From the NCBI GenBank assembly GCA_022653215.1, contig JALCSJ010000077.1:1-9810 (forward strand): a stretch of 9,810 nucleotides of DNA, given 5' to 3'. The DNA is from Acidaminococcaceae bacterium. Lineage in GTDB: Bacteria; Bacillota; Negativicutes; Acidaminococcales; Acidaminococcaceae. Shown here one piece after another: positions 1 through 4,782 of the stretch. A program made the translations under genes and the position numbers. The notes beneath the pieces are model-generated. The model was not told where the DNA came from and made no database searches. It worked only from the letters and a program-made list of their open reading frames with translations. Within the stretch, counting starts at the first letter, position 1, and each line of letters starts with the position of its first letter.

Positions 1-1171
1 ATTCTGTTTCCTTGTCTTCACGCAGGGACGAAGCAAGGCTTAAACGTTCGTTAACAATAGTCATATTCTTTAGCTCTTCTTCAGCAAACTTTTGCATCAA
101 ATCTCCTACTTTGCAGGCCCAGGAACCGTTTTCAATAATTGCCAGGGTACGATTCTGCACATTTAAGGCTTTCATATCCATTAGGAAATCGTACATAGCA
201 GGATAAATGCCCAGATTGTAGGTAACAGAAGCAAGGACAATATGACTGTACTTAAAGGCTTCAGAAATCAACTGAGAAACATGGGTTGAAGAAACATCGT
301 ACATTACCACGTTAGTCATGCCTTTTTCACATAACCTGGAAGCAAGTGCCTGAGCAGCATTTTCCGTATTGCCATACATGGAAGCGTAGGCAATCATTAC
401 ACCTTTGGTTTCAGGAATATATTTGCTCCAAGTATCATATTTGCCAATAAAGTACATTAAATCTTTACGCCATACGGGACCGTGCAGAGGGCAGATGAAT
501 TTAATCTGATTGAGGATACCGCCGGCTTTTTTCAGTAACAACTGAATATGCACTCCATATTTCCCTACGATATTAGTTAAATACCGTCTGGCATCATCCA
601 GCCAGTCTCTGTCAAAATCAACTTCATCGGCAAACAGCTTGCCATCCAGGGCACCGAAGGTACCAAAGGCATCTGCAGAAAAGAGTGCGCCGTTAGTAGT
701 ATCAAAGGTAACCATAGCTTCCGGCCAGTGCACCATAGGAGCAGCTACAAACAATACTTTGTGCTTGCCAAAGGAATAGGTATCGCCTTCTTTAACTTTG
801 ATGCATTCATGAGCATCAACCTTAAAGCCAAACTGGTGCATAATCATAAAAGCTTTTTCGTTGCTGATAATTTTCACCTTAGGATATTTTTGCAGAACAA
901 TTTCCATGGAAGCGGCATGATCCGGTTCCAAATGGTTTACAACAAGATAATCCAAAGGTCTGTCTTTAAGTACATAATCCAGGTTTTCCAATAATTGACG
1001 GCAACCTGACCAATCCACAGTATCGAATAAAACAGTTTTTTCGTCCAACAGTACGTAAGCATTGTAGCTTACGCCACGGGGAATAGGAAAGCAATTTTCA
1101 AAAAGGGTTAAGCGATGGTCATTAGCACCAACCCAAAATAAATTATCCGTAACTTTTCTTACGCAATGCAT
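1..1171 (-). CDS. Flavodiiron protein (rubredoxin:O2/NO reductase), 3' end beyond window
   Basis: I translated this frame from the ATG at 1171 leftwards; 390 codons stay open to the window edge, so the C-terminus is missing, probably by only 10-20 residues since the family is usually about 400 aa. Residues 1-250 form the metallo-beta-lactamase-like diiron domain. The HxExDH motif is H80, E82, D84 and H85, followed by H148, D167 and H230 (CPLHGP), so the full ligand set is present. From about residue 257 a flavodoxin domain begins, with the FMN phosphate loop SMYGNTE and a later ENGSW segment. Such cytoplasmic enzymes reduce O2 to water or NO to N2O with electrons from a rubredoxin. An AGGAGGAG ribosome binding site lies six bases before the start. 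The gene begins 22 bp after the acyl-CoA dehydrogenase/rubredoxin fusion stop, so co-transcription is likely and the rubredoxin domain is the obvious donor. O2 versus NO preference cannot be read from the sequence. Confidence 0.95.
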   Translation of the reverse strand, partial: MHCVRKVTDNLFWVGANDHRLTLFENCFPIPRGVSYNAYVLLDEKTVLFDTVDWSGCRQLLENLDYVLKDRPLDYLVVNHLEPDHAASMEIVLQKYPKVKIISNEKAFMIMHQFGFKVDAHECIKVKEGDTYSFGKHKVLFVAAPMVHWPEAMVTFDTTNGALFSADAFGTFGALDGKLFADEVDFDRDWLDDARRYLTNIVGKYGVHIQLLLKKAGGILNQIKFICPLHGPVWRKDLMYFIGKYDTWSKYIPETKGVMIAYASMYGNTENAAQALASRLCEKGMTNVVMYDVSSTHVSQLISEAFKYSHIVLASVTYNLGIYPAMYDFLMDMKALNVQNRTLAIIENGSWACKVGDLMQKFAEEELKNMTIVNERLSLASSLREDKETE

Positions 1172-1193
1172 AATATCTCCTCCTAACTATATT

Positions 1194-3104
1194 TTAGGCT
1201 TGTTCAAATTGGTCTTTGGCTTCAGAACATTCAGGGCAACGCCAATCTTCAGGTAAGTCCTTGAACTGAGTTCCCGGCGGGATGTCATTTTCAGGATCGC
1301 CTAATTCAGGAACATACTCGTAACCACAGCCGCTGCAGATGAAACGCGGTCCAATGGGTTCAGGTCTTGGCATCTTAGGTCTCTTGATTTTAACCATAGG
1401 AGGAGCAGGCTTTTTAGTGCCTGTATCCAGAGCTGCTGTTAACAGAGGCAGAATAACATTTACGTCACCAACAATACCATAATCACAGTTCTTAAAAATA
1501 GGAGCATTACCATTGTTATTAATTGCCACAATAGTGGAAGCATCCTTAATGCCTTTCAGATGCTGAACAGCACCGGAAATACCGCAGGCCACATACAGAT
1601 TGCCGGTAAACTTCTGACCGGACATACCAACATAGCGGTTAAGAGGTAAATACTGCAGAGTTTCAGCAACAGGACGGCTGGAGCCAATAGCAGCACCTGC
1701 TGCTTGAGCCAGCTTTTCAACTAATTGCATATTCTTCTTTTCACCAATACCTTTACCGGCAGAAACAACTCTTTCGGCTTTGACAATAGGGGTATCCATA
1801 GGAATACCTACAGTAAAGTCATAACCATCTGTCTTTAAATGTTCGACTAAAGCTGTTACTTGTTCCTCAGGTGTACCTTCTTTTAAGATAAGGTGTTTTC
1901 TTACACCGGTAATAGGAGCCGGTTTCTTTGGCAAGCTAGATGTAGAATCTGCGCCTTTAGGCGGTTTGCCTAAAATATGAGCAGCAATAACTACACGTTG
2001 AATTTCATTGGTGCCTTCATAAATGGTAGTAATCTTAGCATCACGATACATACGTTCTACTTCCATGCCCTTTAGGTATCCGGTGCCGCCGAAAATCTGC
2101 AATGCATCGTTGGTAACTTCTAAAGCTATATCGGAAGCATATTGCTTTGCCATAGCAGATTCCATGCCATAGGGTTCATGTTCTTGTTTCAGGGCAGCAG
2201 CAGAATAAATCAAGAAACGGGCTGCTCTTAATTTAGTAGCCATATCAGCAATCTTAAAGGAAATACCTTGCTGGAAGGCAATGGGTTTGCCAAATTGCAC
2301 TCTTTCTTTAGCATAGGCTACAGCTTGCTCAAAGGCGCCTTGGGCAATACCTAATGCTTGGGCGGCAATACCGATACGTCCACCATCCAAGGTGTTCATG
2401 GCAATCTTAAAACCTTGTCCTTCTTTACCAAGTAAATTCTTTTTAGGAACTTTTACATCATTAAAGTGCAATTCACAGGTAGCACTGGAACGAATACCCA
2501 TCTTGTCATAATGGTCTCCAAAGGTAAAGCCTTTCCAGCCTTTTTCCAGAATGAAAGCACTGATGCCTTTTACCCCTATGTCAGGAGTTGTTACAGCAAA
2601 TACTACATAGGTATCTGCTTCGCCACCATTAGTAATAAAAATTTTATTGCCGTTCAACAGATAATAATCGCCTTTATCCACGGCTGTTGTTTCAGTACCG
2701 CCGGCATCGGAACCGGCATTAGGCTCAGTCAGACCAAATGCTCCTAGATGTTCTCCGGTACATAATGGTACTAAATATTTTTTCTTTTGCTCTTCTGTGC
2801 CAAAAGCAGAAATAGGGTAAGTACCTAGGCTGGTATGAGCAGACAGGATAACACCTACACCGCCGTCAACTCTGGCCAGTTCTTCCACGGCAATCGCGTA
2901 ACTAATAACATCCAGCCCTGCACCGCCATATTCCTTGGGATAGGGGATACCCATAAGACCCATTTTTCCTAAAGCTTTAACTGCTTCTTTGGGGAAGACA
3001 TTGCCCTGATCCAATAAAAATGCTTGAGGCTTTACTGTTTCCTCAGCCCAACTGCGTATTTGGGCACGCAACTCTTCTTGTTTTTTCGTTGTGGTAAATT
3101 GCAT
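1194..3104 (-). CDS. Acyl-CoA dehydrogenase / ETF-alpha C-terminal domain / rubredoxin fusion
   Basis: This 636-residue protein has three fused modules. Residues 1-378 are a complete acyl-CoA dehydrogenase: signature GLTEPNAGSD at 124-133, the FGGTGY segment at 338-343, and the catalytic base E363 in IYEGTNEIQR, a pattern seen in short-chain (butyryl-CoA-type) enzymes. After a Pro/Lys-rich linker (about 379-400), residues 440-560 match the FAD-binding C-terminal domain of ETF-alpha, with GSSRPVAET (474-482), VGMSGQ (492-497) and YVACGISGAVQH (504-515). The ETF-alpha N-terminal domain and ETF-beta are absent. A second Pro/Lys linker leads to a rubredoxin (588-632) with ligands C590, C593, C623 and C626. 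The inferred flow is acyl-CoA to FAD to FAD to Fe(SCys)4, then to the flavodiiron protein encoded 22 bp downstream. An AGGAGGA site precedes the ATG. Domain identities are firm; substrate and final acceptor are inferred. Confidence 0.95.
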   Translation of the reverse strand: MQFTTTKKQEELRAQIRSWAEETVKPQAFLLDQGNVFPKEAVKALGKMGLMGIPYPKEYGGAGLDVISYAIAVEELARVDGGVGVILSAHTSLGTYPISAFGTEEQKKKYLVPLCTGEHLGAFGLTEPNAGSDAGGTETTAVDKGDYYLLNGNKIFITNGGEADTYVVFAVTTPDIGVKGISAFILEKGWKGFTFGDHYDKMGIRSSATCELHFNDVKVPKKNLLGKEGQGFKIAMNTLDGGRIGIAAQALGIAQGAFEQAVAYAKERVQFGKPIAFQQGISFKIADMATKLRAARFLIYSAAALKQEHEPYGMESAMAKQYASDIALEVTNDALQIFGGTGYLKGMEVERMYRDAKITTIYEGTNEIQRVVIAAHILGKPPKGADSTSSLPKKPAPITGVRKHLILKEGTPEEQVTALVEHLKTDGYDFTVGIPMDTPIVKAERVVSAGKGIGEKKNMQLVEKLAQAAGAAIGSSRPVAETLQYLPLNRYVGMSGQKFTGNLYVACGISGAVQHLKGIKDASTIVAINNNGNAPIFKNCDYGIVGDVNVILPLLTAALDTGTKKPAPPMVKIKRPKMPRPEPIGPRFICSGCGYEYVPELGDPENDIPPGTQFKDLPEDWRCPECSEAKDQFEQA

Positions 3105-3143
3105 ACGCTTTCCTCCTCTGCTTAGTCAAAATATTTATTTAAG

Positions 3144-3165
3144 AATCGGATAACATTATCCGATT
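3144..3165. promoter_or_regulatory. Perfect 22-bp palindrome between regulator and fusion gene
   Basis: Ten-base arms AATCGGATAA and TTATCCGATT flank a two-base centre, with no mismatch. It lies in the 92-bp gap between the Rrf2 gene and the acyl-CoA dehydrogenase fusion, about 40 bp before the latter's ATG. On the coding strand it contains GATAAT, which could act as a -10 element, so a protein bound here could control an internal promoter. It could instead form an RNA hairpin, but no U-run follows directly, so a terminator is less likely. Confidence 0.5.
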
Positions 3166-3196
3166 TCACTACCAAATTGCTGAGCAACAAATGCTG

Positions 3197-3601
3197 CTAA
3201 GAAATTAAGTCATATAAACTATAAGCTTTTAACTGTTTGTCTAAAGTAGCCTGAATAGCAGCTAAATGCACATGTACATTGCAAGGTGCGTTTTCTCTGG
3301 AGCTGCGCCAGGCACATTTATGATTTTTGTCCATACAGGCAGATAGATACTTGGCATTTTCCATCATGCCGAGCAAATCGAACAAGGAAACCTTGTGCAG
3401 GTCGGCTGCCAGAGTATAGCCACCCAAGGCTCCACGCTGGACTGCCAGAAGATTGCCAATTTTCAGTTTTTTCAAAATCTTATAAGCAAAGGGTTGGGGG
3501 ATTTGCTCCTGCTCTGCTAATTCAACAGCAGTAAGCTGGCCGCCTTTACTCAAGGCTCGTAAAATTCGTAAAGCATAATCTACTTCTCTTGTTATCAACA
3601 T
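3197..3601 (-). CDS. Rrf2-family transcriptional regulator with three-cysteine cluster motif
   Basis: The protein has 134 residues, normal for Rrf2. The N-terminal winged helix-turn-helix shows the family pattern: MLITREVDYALRIL at the start, an IPQPFAYKILKKL recognition helix (about 34-46) and the wing RGALGGYTLA (56-65). The dimerisation and sensor region carries C89, C96 and C107 (spacing Cx6Cx10C), where Fe-S-sensing members such as IscR and NsrR place their cluster ligands; the second spacing is longer than in those two. This suggests a cluster sensitive to O2, NO or iron supply. It is the first gene of the apparent operon with the acyl-CoA dehydrogenase fusion and the flavodiiron protein, so it probably controls them and itself. 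The start is supported by AGGTG eight bases upstream and by a near-consensus promoter. The exact subfamily and signal are not determinable here. Confidence 0.93.
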   Translation of the reverse strand: MLITREVDYALRILRALSKGGQLTAVELAEQEQIPQPFAYKILKKLKIGNLLAVQRGALGGYTLAADLHKVSLFDLLGMMENAKYLSACMDKNHKCAWRSSRENAPCNVHVHLAAIQATLDKQLKAYSLYDLIS

Positions 3602-3619
3602 AAGTTATCACCTAAATAG

Positions 3620-3648
3620 AATATAGCAAATTGGACTAATTTTGTCAA
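3620..3648 (-). promoter_or_regulatory. Sigma-A-type promoter of the Rrf2 operon with overlapping operator-like dyad
   Basis: On the minus strand TTGACA (3648-3643) and TATATT (3625-3620) are separated by exactly 17 bases and lie about 20 bases before the Rrf2 start. The stretch TTGAC-aAAATTA-GTC spanning the -35 and spacer fits the core of the E. coli IscR type-1 consensus (YYGACTRWWWYAGTC, from memory) at all but one position. A repressor bound there would block the -35, consistent with Fe-S-dependent autoregulation. Confidence 0.8.
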
Positions 3649-3660
3649 GATTAAAATAGC

Positions 3661-3709
3661 AAAAAAAAGACTGCAACAGTAGATGTTAATATTGTGTCAC
3701 AGTCTTTTT
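3661..3709 (-). terminator. Intrinsic terminator after the UGA-containing small gene
   Basis: Read on the minus strand, CAGTC/GACTG within a ten-base stem (AAAAAGACTG with CAGTCTTTTT) closes a 26-base loop and is followed by a run of eight T. It begins 23 bases after the stop of the small gene and ends just before the Rrf2 promoter, so it separates the two transcription units. The long loop makes it somewhat weaker than the other terminators here. Confidence 0.7.
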
Positions 3710-3732
3710 GTATAGGAATAATTAACGGTATT

Positions 3733-3999
3733 TTATTTTATTACTGCCAGAAGATCTTTAGCCATCTGAGCTTCTTTAACTGCTACTTCGATATAATAGA
3801 CTTCACGGTCTATTTTACCTTTGGGTCCCAGGTCCCTAAGGTCTATGCGAGCGCCTCACCCGCCCATAGGTGGTTCACTGGGATAGGTGCCGCTGGATAT
3901 GTCAATGTTGGCACCTTTAAGAATTTCTTTAGCTTTTTTCCATTTTTCTTTCTGTCCCAATTCTTCAAAAACCATGCTTTTCTTTGTGAAAAAATTCAT
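3733..3999 (-). CDS. Small protein with in-frame UGA at codon 48; candidate selenoprotein
   Basis: The frame opens at ATG 3999 behind GAGGAGGTGG and runs 88 codons to TAA at 3735-3733. Codon 48 (3858-3856) is TGA in the context Met-Gly-Gly-UGA-Gly-Ala-Arg-Ile-Asp. Codons 1-47 are Lys/Glu-rich, with a likely helix around EKWKKAKEILKGA (18-30). The 40 codons after the UGA read as ordinary soluble protein (for example IDREVYYIEVAVKEAQMAKD), contain no other stop, and end 23 bases before a terminator. A promoter lies upstream. Trp is encoded by TGG elsewhere (W20 here), so a Trp reassignment is unlikely. If UGA is selenocysteine, the motif is Gly-Gly-Sec-Gly in a protein of about 10 kDa, small enough for a carrier or redox role. 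I do not recognise the family with confidence. The alternatives are a recent nonsense mutation from Cys, Trp, Arg or Gly codons, or a base-call error. Confidence 0.6.
3817..3842 (-). promoter_or_regulatory. Possible bacterial SECIS-like hairpin downstream of the in-frame UGA
   Basis: Counting the base after UGA as +1, ACCTT (+14 to +18) pairs with AAGGT (+35 to +39), then an A/A mismatch, then GGG (+20 to +22) pairs with CCC (+31 to +33). The apical loop is ACCTGGGA. The loop position is in the range usual for bacterial SECIS elements (about 16-37 bases). The expected G in the first two loop positions is met only if the last G-C pair opens, so support is moderate to weak. Confidence 0.35.
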
Positions 4000-4042
4000 A
4001 GCTCCACCTCCTCAAATAAATTATAGCTTTATTATTTATTCT

Positions 4043-4072
4043 ATGATACTACTTTGTGCAATATTTTGGCAA
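4043..4072 (-). promoter_or_regulatory. Promoter of the UGA-containing small gene
   Basis: Minus strand TTGCCA (4072-4067) and TATCAT (4048-4043), each five of six matches to consensus, are 18 bases apart and lie about 45 bases before the ATG. A TATAAT closer to the gene (around 4020-4026) has no good -35 partner. Confidence 0.5.
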
Positions 4073-4156
4073 TACTTCGTATGTTTTTCGGTCCATAGGT
4101 TTAGACAAGTGTAAATGGGGCAGTAGACCGTGAAAAAACTTTTAATGGTCAATTTT

Positions 4157-4172
4157 TGTAACAGCCGTTACA
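4157..4172. promoter_or_regulatory. TGTAAC-N4-GTTACA dyad upstream of the ilvC leader promoter
   Basis: This perfect six-base inverted repeat with a four-base centre lies about 47 bases upstream of the -35 of the ilvC leader promoter, a position typical for an activator site. Its form resembles sites bound by CRP/FNR-superfamily regulators, but I cannot assign a protein. It could also serve the divergent small gene. Confidence 0.4.
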
Positions 4173-4218
4173 TTTAAACATAACAAAAAATAAAATTTAT
4201 TTTTTTTGGCAAAAATTG

Positions 4219-4247
4219 TTGACAGTACTTGTTTTTGGGTTTAATAT
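4219..4247 (+). promoter_or_regulatory. ilvC: Promoter of the ilvC leader transcript
   Basis: TTGACA (4219-4224), a 17-base spacer and TAATAT (4242-4247) give a consensus -35 and a four-of-six -10. Transcription would start near 4254, about 30 bases before the leader ATG and about 530 bases before ilvC, leaving a long untranslated or leader-translated region. Confidence 0.7.
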
Positions 4248-4284
4248 CACATTCATATTTTACTTGTGCAAAGGAGCTGGCATC

Positions 4285-4554
4285 ATGACAAATTTAAATC
4301 ATGCTTACAACTACAACTTCATGAATAGCCTGAATGATTGTGCTGAGCAATCATTTGCTTCTGCCTGCACTTTTAATTTTAAAATTATTGTTTTGCACAC
4401 TGCTCTTGTAGTGTGCATTTTTTCTGCACTTATTAGTTTGATTTCTGCTGTCCTTATTAATGTCGTCAGCGTCATTAATATTATTAGCGTCGTCACCGTC
4501 ATTATTATTTTGAACGGTAATTATTTGCTATATAAACAGCACCTCAGACTATGA
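4285..4554 (+). CDS. Leader peptide for ilvC attenuation, Ile/Val/Leu-rich, 89 aa
   Basis: The ATG at 4285 follows AAGGAG with suitable spacing, inside the ilvC leader transcript. The frame encodes 89 residues. The first third is Asn/Tyr/Phe-rich. Residues 34-76 contain 12 Ile, 10 Val and 6 Leu out of 43, ending in SVVTVIIIL, which recalls the E. coli ilvGMEDA leader peptide. The Val and Ile codons are strikingly uniform (GTC and ATT). The TGA stop (4552-4554) lies in the loop of a small hairpin directly before a strong terminator, as expected if ribosome position decides between terminator and antiterminator. At 89 residues it is much longer than classical leader peptides (roughly 15-35). 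An alternative is a small hydrophobic membrane protein, but position, codon bias and flanking structures favour regulation of ilvC by branched-chain aminoacyl-tRNA supply. Confidence 0.65.
   Translation: MTNLNHAYNYNFMNSLNDCAEQSFASACTFNFKIIVLHTALVVCIFSALISLISAVLINVVSVINIISVVTVIIILNGNYLLYKQHLRL
4334..4411 (+). CDS. Possible overlapping Leu-rich 25-aa leader peptide
   Basis: In the +1 frame relative to the longer leader, an ATG at 4334 opens 25 codons of which 12 are Leu (plus two Ile and one Val). It begins Met-Ile-Val-Leu and ends Leu-Leu-Leu. Its TAG falls in the loop of the first terminator hairpin. No Shine-Dalgarno sequence is visible upstream, and T-rich DNA tends to encode hydrophobic residues in several frames, so this is tentative. 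Confidence 0.25.
   Translation: MIVLSNHLLLPALLILKLLFCTLLL
4394..4423 (+). terminator. First attenuator terminator, inside the leader reading frame
   Basis: TGCACACT (4394-4401) and AGTGTGCA (4410-4417) form a perfect eight-base stem with an eight-base loop and six T after it. It sits inside the 89-codon leader frame, just after the Ile-Ile-Val-Leu codons 34-37, so a ribosome stalled there would cover the 5' arm. The 5' arm can also pair with TGTGCAAA at 4265-4272 near the leader's ribosome binding site (eight bases), a possible competing structure. Confidence 0.65.
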
Positions 4555-4601
4555 AGTTGTCTGACCACAGGTTCTGCTTAAATAGCAGAACCTGTTTTTT
4601 T
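4538..4601 (+). terminator. Second attenuator: antiterminator pairing and strong terminator before ilvC
   Basis: ACAGGTTCTGCT (4567-4578) pairs with AGCAGAACCTGT (4584-4595) in a 12-base stem with loop TAAAT, followed by seven T: a textbook intrinsic terminator about 180 bases before ilvC. Just upstream TCAGAC/GTCTGA (4544-4549, 4559-4564) forms a hairpin whose loop holds the leader stop codon. AGC-ACCT (4538-4544) can pair with AGGT and GCT in the terminator's 5' arm (4569-4572, 4576-4578), a candidate antiterminator. A ribosome at the leader stop would cover 4538-4544 and allow termination; one stalled on upstream Val/Ile codons would leave it free. Confidence 0.8.
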
Positions 4602-4782
4602 ATTATATTTTAGTGAGGCATTACCCGGGATTTCCTTAGAAATTCTGGTTTAATAGATAAAATCAAAAAGAAAGGAGCAAACAATTTCCTCATGCAGAAC
4701 AATATGTAGAAGCGGTTAGTCGTTCATGGGGGGCAATTAGGAAACCGCACAGAGAAAAATAAAAAATAAGGAGAGTATTATT
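4602..4782 (+). other. Distal ilvC leader without a recognised gene
   Basis: This 181-base stretch between the attenuator and ilvC holds no coding frame I can support. GCGGTT (4712-4717) and AACCGC (4743-4748) could close a 25-base loop around a GGGGGG tract. A five-codon ATG-to-TAG frame at 4692-4709 looks incidental. The ilvC ribosome binding site AAGGAG lies at the end. Confidence 0.5.

Noticed and set aside
728..994. Plus-strand 88-codon frame inside the flavodiiron gene
   Set aside because: The minus strand here encodes a full, motif-complete flavodiiron protein; the plus frame is its shadow.
3115..3135. TTGACT before the acyl-CoA dehydrogenase fusion as a -35 element
   Set aside because: It is only about 20 bases from the ATG and overlaps the approach to the ribosome binding site, leaving no room for a -10 and leader.
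3856..3858. UGA read as tryptophan (alternative genetic code)
   Set aside because: The other genes use TGG throughout for Trp and no other gene carries an internal TGA, so a code change is not supported.
3694..4114. Two overlapping plus-strand frames of 110 and 75 codons opposite the small UGA gene
   Set aside because: They are hydrophobic, lack ribosome binding sites and are antisense shadows of the minus-strand frame, which has promoter, ribosome binding site and terminator.
4216..4284. TTG start at 4216 extending the leader peptide upstream
   Set aside because: It overlaps the -35/-10 promoter elements; the ATG at 4285 has AAGGAG and lies downstream of the expected transcription start.
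4311..4502. Minus-strand 63-codon frame in the ilvC leader
   Set aside because: It is antisense to the leader peptide, has no ribosome binding site, and its composition is the complement of the GTC/ATT codon run.
4692..4709. Five-codon ATG-to-TAG frame before ilvC
   Set aside because: Too short, with the nearest AAGGAG too far upstream; likely incidental.
4248..4782. T-box riboswitch upstream of ilvC
   Set aside because: No AGGGTGGNACCGCG-like antiterminator sequence is visible; the leader frame and hairpins explain the region better.
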